Below are positions 1 through 8,217 of a DNA stretch of 20,874 nt, in pieces (within the stretch, counting starts at the first letter, position 1; the number at the start of each line of letters is the position of its first letter). The notes beneath the pieces are model-generated. The model had not been told where the DNA came from and did not search any database. It saw only the letters and a list, made by a program, of their open reading frames with translations. The position numbers and the translations under genes are program-made. Origin of the DNA: Acholeplasmataceae bacterium (lineage in GTDB: Bacteria > Bacillota_I > Bacilli_A > Acholeplasmatales > Acholeplasmataceae); NCBI GenBank assembly GCA_016934175.1, contig JAFGTI010000037.1, positions 1-20,874 of the forward strand, read 5' to 3'.

Positions 1-36
1 GGTAATTTCATCATTTAATTAAAAACAAATAGAAAT

Positions 37-88
37 AAAAAAATCCCATCGGTCATATGTTAGCATATGAATTGATTTGGGATTTTTG
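37..88 (+). terminator. Terminator-like hairpin (possibly bidirectional)
   Basis: AAAAATCCCA at 39-48 is complementary to TGGGATTTTT at 78-87, giving a long stem with an A-run on one side and a T-run on the other, as in a bidirectional intrinsic terminator. A second, inner hairpin is formed by CATATG at 54-59 and CATATG at 64-69. It most likely ends a gene lying to the left of the window. The structure is read by eye and its folding energy was not computed. Confidence 0.6.
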
Positions 89-184
89 GATAAGTGATAC
101 AATCGCAAAAAGAATTATAAAAAGAAGACTATTAAAAAAGCAAAAGAATTATCAAAAAAATAAAGCGTTTTTTCTGACGTTTTA

Positions 185-213
185 TTATTATTTTTGAAAT
201 TATGGTTTATAAT
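185..213 (+). promoter_or_regulatory. Putative promoter of the exporter/tldDE unit
   Basis: A perfect TATAAT stands at 208-213, about 26 bases before the start codon at 240. The -35 at 17-bp spacing is weak (TTATTA, 185-190). An alternative pair, TTGAAA (194-199) and TATAGG (217-222) with a 17-bp spacer, would start transcription almost on the ribosome-binding site (GAGGAG, 228-233), so the first option is preferred. The rest of 89-239 is A/T-rich and no convincing gene was found in it. Confidence 0.4.
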
Positions 214-239
214 AGTTATAGGCAATCGAGGAGAAAAGC

Positions 240-2018
240 ATGTTATTTGGAAAACACTTCGCAAAATATTACATAAAATATGCCCTATTTTTTTTGGCTG
301 GAATAGGTGTTTTGGTCTTTGTCGACTGGATTCAGTTAGATATACCGAAACTTGTAGGACAGATTATTGATAATCTTGATTCAGATTCAGCCGATGTTTC
401 AGCAATTGAAAGTTCCATTTTAAGAATTGCAGTTCTTGCAGGAATGATCACACTAGGGCGATTTATTTGGCGATACACCATTTTTGGTGCATCGAGAAGA
501 ATTGAATATAATTTAAGGAACGCCATGTTTGGTCACGCTTCTAATTTATCTCAACGATATTATAGTCAGGAAAAAGTTGGAGGTCTAATGGCTTATTTTA
601 TTAATGATTTAGAAGCTGTAAGACAATCTTTTGGACCTGGTGTTTTAATGCTTGTGGACGGTTTGATGCTTGGTGGATTTGCTATTTACAGAATGGCAAA
701 TTTGAATTCTAGGCTAACCTTGTTTGCAGCAATCCCAATGGTGATATTAACAGTATTATTAGTATACATTAGAAAAACAATATCAGCAATATTTAAAAAA
801 CGTCAAGAATCATTTGAGAAATTGAGTGATTTCACACAGGAAAATTTTTCTGGAATTAGCGTAGTTAAAGCTTTTGTTAGAGAAAAGAAGGAAGCCATGT
901 TTTTTGGGTTAAGAAATAGTGATTTATATGAAAAAAACATGAATTTTGTTAAATACCTTATTGGTGTTAATATTGCTATATCATTGGGACTCAATATAAT
1001 TATCTTAATGATTTTGTTGTTTGGTAGTTTCCTAGTCATAAGAACCGATGGCACAGGATTAACTCCTGGACAATTAACAGAATATATTAGTTATTTTTTC
1101 ACTCTTATCTGGCCAGTTATGGCACTATCTAGATTTATTCAGATACAATCACAAGCAAAAGCTAGTGCAGCTCGTATTGAAAAATTTTTGGATGAAGAAG
1201 TCGAAATCAAAGATCTTGATGATGCCTTACATATTGATAATTTAAAAGGAAGTATATCAGTTAAAAATCTTTCTTTCCAATATCCAGATGGAAGTGAAGA
1301 TGTCCTTAAGAATGTTTCATTTGAAATAAAAGCCGGTGAAATGGTTGGTATTTTAGGTAGAACGGGAAGCGGTAAGAGCAGTTTGGTCGACTTGTTATTA
1401 AGAACATATAATTTAAGTGAAGATCAAGTTTTTATTGATGGTTACGATATCATGAAACTTTCATTAGCTTCGGTTCGAAATGCTATTGGTTATGTACCAC
1501 AAGATAATTTCTTGTTTTCTGACACAATAACAAATAACATAGGCTTCTCATATGAAAATCCAGATGAAGAATTTATTAAAGAATCAGCTAGATTATCTGA
1601 TGTATATGATAATGTTATGGAATTTAAAGAGCAGTTCAACACAATTTTAGGCGAAAGAGGAGTTACAGTTTCAGGCGGTCAAAAACAAAGAATTAGTATT
1701 GCAAGAGCTTTAGCAAAGAACCCTGAAATTCTTATATTAGATGATTCTGTGTCAGCTGTTGATACAAAAACTGAAGATGCGATAATTTCAAATTTACATC
1801 GTGTTAGAAGAGGGAAAACTACTATATTTATTGCACACCGTATTTCAACAGTTAAAAAAATGGATAAAATTATTCTTTTAGATCAAGGACGTATATCAGC
1901 AGTAGGAAGCCATAAAGAACTCATGAAAAGTTCTGAGCTTTATCAAGATATGGTTAAACGCCAAACCTTGGAAAATTTAGTACAAGGAGGTGTGCCAATT
2001 GAAGGACTTCAAAGATAA
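240..2018 (+). CDS. ABC exporter half-transporter, degenerate-site subunit (BmrC/YheI-like)
   Basis: Predicted membrane-embedded half of a heterodimeric ABC exporter for drugs, lipids or peptides. The first ~310 residues are a six-helix membrane domain and the rest is the ATPase. Walker A is G373-S381 (GRTGSGKSS), the signature is S478-G-G-Q481, the Walker B aspartate is D501, and the switch histidine is H533. The catalytic glutamate after Walker B is replaced by aspartate (D502, LDDS). This is the hallmark of the BmrC/LmrC/TM287 partner, whose ATP site binds but hydrolyses poorly. The length (592 aa) is normal. GAGGAG lies six bases before the ATG. The next gene overlaps its 3' end by about 20 bases and encodes the canonical partner, so the two should be translated together and assemble 1:1. 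The substrate cannot be deduced. The family assignment is firm; the exact orthologue is not. Confidence 0.93.
   Translation: MLFGKHFAKYYIKYALFFLAGIGVLVFVDWIQLDIPKLVGQIIDNLDSDSADVSAIESSILRIAVLAGMITLGRFIWRYTIFGASRRIEYNLRNAMFGHASNLSQRYYSQEKVGGLMAYFINDLEAVRQSFGPGVLMLVDGLMLGGFAIYRMANLNSRLTLFAAIPMVILTVLLVYIRKTISAIFKKRQESFEKLSDFTQENFSGISVVKAFVREKKEAMFFGLRNSDLYEKNMNFVKYLIGVNIAISLGLNIIILMILLFGSFLVIRTDGTGLTPGQLTEYISYFFTLIWPVMALSRFIQIQSQAKASAARIEKFLDEEVEIKDLDDALHIDNLKGSISVKNLSFQYPDGSEDVLKNVSFEIKAGEMVGILGRTGSGKSSLVDLLLRTYNLSEDQVFIDGYDIMKLSLASVRNAIGYVPQDNFLFSDTITNNIGFSYENPDEEFIKESARLSDVYDNVMEFKEQFNTILGERGVTVSGGQKQRISIARALAKNPEILILDDSVSAVDTKTEDAIISNLHRVRRGKTTIFIAHRISTVKKMDKIILLDQGRISAVGSHKELMKSSELYQDMVKRQTLENLVQGGVPIEGLQR
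1984..1990 (+). promoter_or_regulatory. Strong ribosome-binding site that fixes a TTG start
   Basis: AAGGAGG lies inside the 3' end of the preceding ABC gene. A GTG at 1990 starts on the last base of this site and so cannot be its start codon. The in-frame TTG at 1999 has an 8-base spacing and is the likely start of the second ABC subunit. Confidence 0.7.
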
Positions 2019-3810
2019 TACAAGGGAACGTAGTGATAAAGAGGTCATTAGACGTTTATATACCTATGCTTTACCTTATAAAAAAGAATTTGCACTTATT
2101 ATTTTCTTGATGTTTGTTGGGATAGGGATACAATTATTACCTGCATTGTTTATTGGATATACTATTGATATCGTTCGCAGTGATACGATGGAATACTCAC
2201 AACGCGTAACTTATATCTTATTAATGGGTGGAGCTTTTTTGGTTGCTATGCTTGTAGGTAATTTTACTAATTTTTATCAAAATTATTTACTACAAAGAGT
2301 AGGACAAAAAACTGTTGTCACACTTAGAAATGATGTTTTTAATCATATTGAAAATCTAGCAATTGGTCAGATTAATCAAGTTCCTGTCGGAAAACTAGTA
2401 ACGCGTGTGACAAATGACACCAATACGATTTCTGATATGTATACAACAGTTGCATTAAATCTAATAAGAAATATACTTTATTTGATTGCAATATTAATTG
2501 TACTTTTTGTTATTAATGCACATATTACACTTTATGTAATCATGGTTATCCCTGTTGTTTTATTTGCTGCTTATTTATTTAGAAAATTTTCTAGAGCATC
2601 ATATAGAAGAGTACGTGCTAGCCTTTCTGAAGTTAACGCCTTTTTATCTGAAAATCTTTCAGGTATGAAAGTTACTCAAATCTTTAACCAGCAAGAGAAA
2701 AAACGTAAGGAATTCAAATTCTACAGTAAAAAATTAAGAAACAGTTATTTACAAGAAATTTTGGTTTTTGGAATATTTAGACCTGTTATTTATGCCTTAT
2801 CAATGGTAGGTACCATTATTGTTCTCTATATTGGTTATAAGCAAGTGATGTTATCAGCTTTAACAGCTGGGATGTTATTTTCATACTTTTACTATGTTAG
2901 AGACTTTTTTGAACCAATCCAAGAATTAGCTGAGCAATTCAATGTCATGCAAAGTGCATTTGCAGCTGCAGAAAAAGTTTTCGATGTTTTAGATACGAAA
3001 CCTGATATTGTTGATGAAAGTGATTCTATTGAACTAGAGAAGTTTACTGGGTCTATCGAGTTTAAAGATGTTTGGTTCTATTATCTTGAGAATGAATGGA
3101 TATTAAAAGGAATTAATTTTAAAGTTAATCCAGGTGACACAGTTGCATTTGTTGGCGCAACAGGTTCAGGAAAAACTACCATCCTTAGTCTAATCGTTAG
3201 AAATTATGAAATACAAAAAGGTCAAATACTTATTGATGGAATTGATATAAAGAGAATTAAACGTTCATCACTGAGAAAGCATGTAGGACAAATGCTACAA
3301 GATGTCTTCTTGTTTAGCGGGACTATAGCAGAAAATATTACTTTACGCGATGATGAGATCACTATGGAAGAAGTAAAGGCAGCATCTAATTATGTTGGAG
3401 CAAATACATTTATCGATCGATTACCAGAAGGTTATGAACATATTGTTCTTGAACGAGGAAATAACTTTTCAAGTGGGCAAAGACAATTAATATCATTTGC
3501 AAGAGCTGTTGTTTATAAACCAAGTTTAATGATTTTAGATGAAGCTACAGCAAATATAGATAGCGAAACAGAAGAACTCATCCAGCAATCATTAGAAAAA
3601 ATGATGAATATATCGACAATGTTGATTGTTGCACATAGATTATCTACTATTCAGCATAGTAATAAGATATTGGTAATGCAAAAAGGTGAGATAAAAGAAG
3701 AGGGAAGTCATCAAGAATTATTAAAACTTGAAGGTTTATACTATAATCTTTATAAGCTTCAATATGATGAAAAAGAACCTTTAAATACTGTTACCTTAGA
3801 AACAGTTTAA
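1999..3810 (+). CDS. ABC exporter half-transporter, canonical catalytic subunit (BmrD/YheH-like)
   Basis: Partner of the preceding half-transporter. An N-terminal six-helix membrane domain (roughly residues 25-310) is followed by an ATPase. With the TTG at 1999 as residue 1, Walker A is G386-T394 (GATGSGKTT), Walker B is D514 with the intact catalytic glutamate E515, and the switch histidine is H546. Its signature is S491-S-G-Q494 instead of SGGQ. In this family the altered signature faces the degenerate nucleotide site of the partner, so the two changes together make one weak and one active ATP site, as in BmrCD, LmrCD and TM287/288. The start is TTG at 1999 because the GTG at 1990 overlaps the Shine-Dalgarno; the protein is then 603 aa. 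Only 32 bases separate it from the tldD-like gene, with no clear terminator. The substrate is unknown. Confidence 0.92.
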   Translation: MKDFKDNTRERSDKEVIRRLYTYALPYKKEFALIIFLMFVGIGIQLLPALFIGYTIDIVRSDTMEYSQRVTYILLMGGAFLVAMLVGNFTNFYQNYLLQRVGQKTVVTLRNDVFNHIENLAIGQINQVPVGKLVTRVTNDTNTISDMYTTVALNLIRNILYLIAILIVLFVINAHITLYVIMVIPVVLFAAYLFRKFSRASYRRVRASLSEVNAFLSENLSGMKVTQIFNQQEKKRKEFKFYSKKLRNSYLQEILVFGIFRPVIYALSMVGTIIVLYIGYKQVMLSALTAGMLFSYFYYVRDFFEPIQELAEQFNVMQSAFAAAEKVFDVLDTKPDIVDESDSIELEKFTGSIEFKDVWFYYLENEWILKGINFKVNPGDTVAFVGATGSGKTTILSLIVRNYEIQKGQILIDGIDIKRIKRSSLRKHVGQMLQDVFLFSGTIAENITLRDDEITMEEVKAASNYVGANTFIDRLPEGYEHIVLERGNNFSSGQRQLISFARAVVYKPSLMILDEATANIDSETEELIQQSLEKMMNISTMLIVAHRLSTIQHSNKILVMQKGEIKEEGSHQELLKLEGLYYNLYKLQYDEKEPLNTVTLETV

Positions 3811-3842
3811 TTGATAAAGGACAAGTAGAGAGGAGTTTTTGA

Positions 3843-5228
3843 ATGATAGAAAAAAAGGAATTACAGGTATTATTAAATGAAGCATTAAAAACTGGTGCAG
3901 ATTTTGCTGAAATTTTTCTAGAAGATGCATTTTCATCCATTATCAGAGTAATTAGTGGCGAAGTAACGTCTATTGATCGCAGCAATGTTTATGGTGTTGG
4001 TGTTCGTATTATTTTAGGATCTGATGAGGTTTATGGTTACACAAATCATGTTACCTATGATTCAATTTTAAGTTTGATTCAAAGTTTAAGAGTATCCTTC
4101 AATGGTGAACCAAAAGAATCAATGCTACTTGGGAATAAAATACCTTTTACTAGTAATATTAAGAAACCTATGGGAACAGTAACTACAGCTGAAAAATCAG
4201 AAAAGTTACAGAAGTTATCTAATAGAATAAAAAATTATGATCCAAGAATTGTACAAGCAATTACTCAACTTTTAGAATCCGAACAAAATGTACTTATTGT
4301 GAATTCAAACGGTGTTTATCAAGACGATAAACGGACATATATTCGTGTTGTATTTATGGCAGTAGCAAAAGAAGCCGAACAAATGCAACAAGCCTACGAT
4401 AGTCAAGGGCGTTTCATGGGGTACGAAATATTTGATGTGATTGATGCTGATAAAATTGCTGATGAAGTTGCTGAAAGTGCGATTAGATTGCTTTCTGCAG
4501 AAGATATGACTGCTCAAGTTATGCCAGTTGTTCTTCATAATGCATTTGGCGGAGTTATTTTCCATGAAGCTTGTGGACACCCTCTTGAAGCTACTGCTGT
4601 TGCTAAAGGTTTATCACCATTCGTTGGAAAAATCGGAGAAAAAGTTGGGTCTGATTTGGTTACTGCCTATGATAATGGAAATGTAGATGGTGCATGGGGT
4701 AAATTAAACTTTGATGACGAAGGTAAACCTACACAAAAGAATTTATTGATAGAAAATGGAATTCTTAAAGGATATTTAATTGACTATCGTAATGGAAAGA
4801 AAATGAATATGGAACCAACTGGATCTGCAAGAAGACAATCCTATAAATTTTCTCCAACATCGCGTATGAATTCAACGTATATAGCACCAGGAAAAGATAA
4901 ATTTGAAGATATTATTAAAGACACTAAATATGGTTTATTCGCTAAAAAATTAGGTGGAGGAACTGTTGTTCCAGCTACTGGGGAATTCAATTTTACAGTC
5001 CAAGAAGGCTATATGATTGAAGATGGAAAATTAACGAGACCTGTGCGTGGAGCGATGCTAATTGGGCATGGGGAAGATGTTTTATTTAAAATAGATAAAG
5101 TCGCAGATAACCTTGAATTTGGTCAAGGTATGTGTGGGTCTATATCAGGAAGTATTCCTGTTGATGTAGGACAACCAACTATTCGAGTTTCTTCGATGAC
5201 TGTTGGTGGAGCAGGAGGTAAGCGATGA
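3843..5228 (+). CDS. tldD: TldD-like metalloprotease subunit
   Basis: Catalytic subunit of the TldD/TldE (PmbA) metalloprotease, which degrades or trims unfolded peptides and in some bacteria removes leader peptides from ribosomally made peptides such as microcin B17. The zinc motif HExxxH is present as H241-E242-A-C-G-H246. A cysteine near the C-terminus (C431 in a GMCGS context) fits the third zinc ligand of the family. Length (461 aa) is typical. AGAGGAG precedes the ATG at normal spacing. The stop TGA overlaps the start of the PmbA-like gene, fitting a 1:1 complex. It follows the ABC exporter by 32 bases, so co-transcription is likely. The physiological peptide substrate cannot be read from the sequence. 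Confidence 0.93.
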   Translation: MIEKKELQVLLNEALKTGADFAEIFLEDAFSSIIRVISGEVTSIDRSNVYGVGVRIILGSDEVYGYTNHVTYDSILSLIQSLRVSFNGEPKESMLLGNKIPFTSNIKKPMGTVTTAEKSEKLQKLSNRIKNYDPRIVQAITQLLESEQNVLIVNSNGVYQDDKRTYIRVVFMAVAKEAEQMQQAYDSQGRFMGYEIFDVIDADKIADEVAESAIRLLSAEDMTAQVMPVVLHNAFGGVIFHEACGHPLEATAVAKGLSPFVGKIGEKVGSDLVTAYDNGNVDGAWGKLNFDDEGKPTQKNLLIENGILKGYLIDYRNGKKMNMEPTGSARRQSYKFSPTSRMNSTYIAPGKDKFEDIIKDTKYGLFAKKLGGGTVVPATGEFNFTVQEGYMIEDGKLTRPVRGAMLIGHGEDVLFKIDKVADNLEFGQGMCGSISGSIPVDVGQPTIRVSSMTVGGAGGKR

Positions 5229-6538
5229 TGTATCAAAATTGGATAGAAATAGGACAAGCAAAAGGACTTACCGATTTAGAAGTGTTTGCAGTTAGAAATA
5301 AATCATTAAAATTAAGCGTATACCAAAATAAGCTTGATCAACATGTACAAAGTGATATTGAGGTAGTGACTATACGTGGGATTTATGAGAATAAACTAAG
5401 TTCAATTAGGTTTGAAAATCTATCAGATACAAACGTTTCTGAAATGCTCGATCAACTTATAGAAAATGCAAAAGCGCTAACTGTAGTTGAACCAGCAATT
5501 ATTTATGAAGGCTCAAAATCTTATCCAGAAGTGAAAGATGAACTATTTGACTTTAGCAGCGTCAATACACTTGAAAAAATCAATTTGATTAAAAAACTAG
5601 AATCACTTATTTTAAAAAATCCATTATGTTCACAGGTACAAACATCAATGTATCAAGAAATCGATACACAAACTACTCTTGTAAATTCTAAAGGATTGAA
5701 TCTTTCAAGACATAATACGTATGCTTATGCGTATGCTATTGGAGTATTCAAAAAAGAAGAAGATATTAAAACAGCATATGATGTAAAATTGGCAAAGAAA
5801 TTTGATGAATTTCATGTTGAGGAAATGGCAAATAAAGCTATTGAAAAAGGTGTTGCAAAACTTGGTGGGAAGTCCATTTCATCAAAAGCTTATCCAACAG
5901 TATTTTCAAATGAAATGTTTTCAGATATGCTCGAAGCATTTACAGGAATATTTTCTGGTGAGGCAGCCTATAGAAACTTAACAGCTTTAAAAGATAAGGT
6001 GAATCAAAAGATAGCAAATGATGAAATTAATATTATCGATGATCCATTACACCCAGAAGCACACTTTAAGACAGGATTTGATGATGAAGGTGTAGCATGC
6101 AAAAAACGTTATGTTGTTGAAAATGGCGTATTTAAAGGATTTAACCACAATCTTAAAACAGCTTCTATTTTTAAAGAAGAACCAACAGGGAATGGATTTA
6201 ATGGTGGTATATCAGTAACAAATTTCTATTTAGAACCAAAAGTAAAAAGTTTCGATGAATTGATTTCTACAATTAAAGATGGTGTTTATATTACTGATAT
6301 GATTGGGTTACATGCGGGTATCAAAACAGTATCTGGTGAATTCAGTGTTCAAGCAAGTGGTTTTAAAATCCTTGATGGAAAAATTAATCATGCTGTTAAG
6401 ATGATTGTTATTTCAGGAAATTTCTTCGATATTTTAAATCACATTAAAGAAATAGGATCAGATTTAAAATTTAGTCTATCGGGGATTGGAAGTCCTAGTG
6501 TTTATGTTGAATCAGTCGTAATTGGTGGAGAGGCTTAG
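5225..6538 (+). CDS. pmbA: TldE/PmbA-like protease partner
   Basis: Second subunit of the TldD/TldE heterodimer (437 aa). It shares the overall fold and the C-terminal beta-rich domain with TldD but has no HExxxH motif, as expected for the non-catalytic partner that shapes the substrate channel. Family-type stretches such as EEPTGNGF and SGEFSVQASGF are visible. The gene starts at the ATG that overlaps the tldD stop by four bases; AGGAGG at 5213-5218 gives a six-base spacing. An adjacent ATG at 5228 is possible but less well spaced. Its stop codon lies inside the loop of the terminator hairpin. The pair is well supported; the role beside an ABC exporter is inference. Confidence 0.92.
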   Translation: MMYQNWIEIGQAKGLTDLEVFAVRNKSLKLSVYQNKLDQHVQSDIEVVTIRGIYENKLSSIRFENLSDTNVSEMLDQLIENAKALTVVEPAIIYEGSKSYPEVKDELFDFSSVNTLEKINLIKKLESLILKNPLCSQVQTSMYQEIDTQTTLVNSKGLNLSRHNTYAYAYAIGVFKKEEDIKTAYDVKLAKKFDEFHVEEMANKAIEKGVAKLGGKSISSKAYPTVFSNEMFSDMLEAFTGIFSGEAAYRNLTALKDKVNQKIANDEINIIDDPLHPEAHFKTGFDDEGVACKKRYVVENGVFKGFNHNLKTASIFKEEPTGNGFNGGISVTNFYLEPKVKSFDELISTIKDGVYITDMIGLHAGIKTVSGEFSVQASGFKILDGKINHAVKMIVISGNFFDILNHIKEIGSDLKFSLSGIGSPSVYVESVVIGGEA

Positions 6539-6558
6539 GTCTCTCTTTTTTATTTTTT
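6527..6558 (+). terminator. Intrinsic terminator overlapping the pmbA-like stop codon
   Basis: GAGAG (6528-6532) pairs with CTCTC (6541-6545), extended by one G-T pair inside. The loop contains the TAG stop, and a TTTTTTATTTTTT tract follows. It closes the exporter/tldDE transcription unit. Confidence 0.75.
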
Positions 6559-6580
6559 AGTGTTCCATCTTTAGTATCAG

Positions 6581-6589
6581 TGCTATAAT
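6581..6589 (+). promoter_or_regulatory. Extended -10 promoter for the sensing cassette
   Basis: TGCTATAAT is a perfect extended -10 element (TGnTATAAT) 35 bases before the response regulator start. The -35 region at 17-bp spacing (TGTTCC, 6561-6566) is poor, which is common when the extended -10 is present. It lies directly after the terminator of the previous unit. Confidence 0.6.
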
Positions 6590-6624
6590 ATTGGTGATGA
6601 AAACATAATTGAAAATTTGGTGAA

Positions 6625-8217
6625 ATGATGATAGAACAAAATTACAAAATAATTTTAGTAGATGATGAAGAGGAAATAAGAAATCGAATAGCAAGTAAAA
6701 TTCCCAAGAATATGGGGTTTGATATTGTTGGATATGCATCAAATGGAGCAGATGCATTAGATGTTATTGAAAAACAAAAACCAGATGTAGTTTTTACTGA
6801 TATACGAATGCCTTTTGTTGATGGGATAGAACTTTCGAAAACAATTAGAAAAGAATACCCAACTACAAAAATAGTTTTTATATCTGGTTATGATGAGTTT
6901 ATTTATGCAAAAGAAGCTATAGATCTCGATGTTATAAGTTACTTATCAAAGCCCATCACGGCTAAAGAAGTTATTGAGTGCTTGAATAAAGTAAAAATAC
7001 AGTTGGATGAAGAATACCAAAACTTATTCAATCAAGAGAAACTTGATGATGTATATCGAGCTAATTTACCCGCGCTTATTGAAAATCAATTTAATACATT
7101 ACTCCATCTTTCTGCGATAAGCGATCAAGACTTGGAAAGGTTTCGCGTATTTGATATTAATCTAAGACAAGGGAAATTTATTGTTGGGATTATTGAGATT
7201 GAAGATATATTGGAGTTTTTAAAAGTTGAACAATTACGTATTTTTTTAATAAATCTTTTAGGAAAAGCTTTTGAAAATTATTTAAATCTATTTTATTTTA
7301 ATTCGGGTTATGGATTGGTTTTTATTATTAATGACTACCAATTTAACCATGAAAGTATTGAGCCACTGCTTTATAGTATTATTTTGAAAAAGAATGAGTT
7401 TTCACCTATTAATATACAAATGGGTATTTCAGATATATTTGATGACTTTAAACAATTCCCTAATTATTTAATACAAGCTAAAAAAGCACTATCATACGCT
7501 AATTATCTAAATATTGGGAACGTAATTTATTATAAAGATATTTCAACGCGCAAAACAATTGAACTACAATTAACAAAAGATGAGATTAATGAAATTAGCT
7601 ATACGCTTAAATTTAAATCAAAAAAAGACATTCATCAATTATTTGAAGATTTATCTAAAAATCACGACAATAACCAAAATTATTTGTTAAACAAACAATA
7701 TTATGTTATTAATCTTGCAAGCATTTTTGTTGAGTTTTCTCACAGTCTGCATGTTAATCTGCGTGATTTCTTAGAATTAGATATTTTGGAGAGTTTAATC
7801 AAATATGATGATTTACCTTCAATGTTTGAGTTTTTAGAAGACTTAACCTTAAAAATAAGGCTGGCAAATATTGAAAAATCTAAAAACCAGCTTAATGTTA
7901 TTTTAGACAAAACAATTTCTTATTTGAATACAAATTACATGGATTCAAGCTTGTCTATGGAAGTAGTTGCAGATACTTTAGGTGTGAGTTCCTCATATTT
8001 GAGTATGCTTTTTAAAAAAGAATTAGATACATCATTTAACCAGTTTCTTATCAAAATAAGAATGGATCAAGCTCGTGAATTGCTAAAGTTTACGCATAAG
8101 AAAATATCAGAGATTGCTTCAATTGTCGGATATAACGATGTCTATTATTTTAGTTATAGCTTTAAGAAGTATACAAAATTTTCGCCAAGGGAATATAGAA
8201 ATGATCAAAAGACTTAG
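6625..8217 (+). CDS. YesN-like response regulator, REC plus AraC-type DNA-binding domain
   Basis: Cytoplasmic transcription regulator (530 aa), very probably controlled by the histidine kinase encoded next. The receiver domain (about residues 7-125) has the acidic pair D13/D14, phospho-acceptor D59 in FTDIRMP and the conserved lysine K109 in LSKP. A middle region (about 130-420) has no recognised motif. The last ~105 residues form an AraC/XylS helix-turn-helix pair (GVSSSYLSMLFKKE and IASIVGYNDVYYFSYSFKK). This is the architecture of YesN/LytT-type sugar regulators. The start is the ATG at 6625 or the adjacent one at 6628; only a weak GGTGA precedes them, suggesting low translation. The 3' end overlaps the kinase gene by 17 bases. 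The likely target is the downstream sugar ABC operon. Confidence 0.92.
   Translation: MMIEQNYKIILVDDEEEIRNRIASKIPKNMGFDIVGYASNGADALDVIEKQKPDVVFTDIRMPFVDGIELSKTIRKEYPTTKIVFISGYDEFIYAKEAIDLDVISYLSKPITAKEVIECLNKVKIQLDEEYQNLFNQEKLDDVYRANLPALIENQFNTLLHLSAISDQDLERFRVFDINLRQGKFIVGIIEIEDILEFLKVEQLRIFLINLLGKAFENYLNLFYFNSGYGLVFIINDYQFNHESIEPLLYSIILKKNEFSPINIQMGISDIFDDFKQFPNYLIQAKKALSYANYLNIGNVIYYKDISTRKTIELQLTKDEINEISYTLKFKSKKDIHQLFEDLSKNHDNNQNYLLNKQYYVINLASIFVEFSHSLHVNLRDFLELDILESLIKYDDLPSMFEFLEDLTLKIRLANIEKSKNQLNVILDKTISYLNTNYMDSSLSMEVVADTLGVSSSYLSMLFKKELDTSFNQFLIKIRMDQARELLKFTHKKISEIASIVGYNDVYYFSYSFKKYTKFSPREYRNDQKT

Noticed and set aside
159..186. AATAAAGCG/CGTTTTATT hairpin with downstream T's, a possible attenuator before the exporter.
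   Set aside because: The stem is almost all A-T with a G-T pair and overlaps the promoter area. It is likely a chance result of base composition.
57..197. A 46-codon + strand reading frame upstream of the exporter, which could be imagined as a BmrB-like leader peptide.
   Set aside because: It starts inside the hairpin at 37-88, has no ribosome site, is low in complexity (Lys- and Tyr-rich), and lies before the best promoter at 208-213.
3787..3806. ACTGTT/AACAGT hairpin at the end of the second ABC gene.
   Set aside because: Only six base pairs and no T-run, and it lies within the coding end. It is not a credible terminator before the tldD-like gene.
5226..5228. TGA codons read as tryptophan (Mycoplasma code).
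   Set aside because: Four genes end at TGA, exactly at expected family C-termini and overlapping the next start in three cases, and tryptophan is encoded by TGG throughout.
8114..8200. An upstream in-frame ATG that would extend the histidine kinase by 29 residues.
   Set aside because: It lies inside the AraC domain of the regulator, has no ribosome site, and the extension hides a normal N-terminus. ATG 8201 has AAGGG at good spacing.
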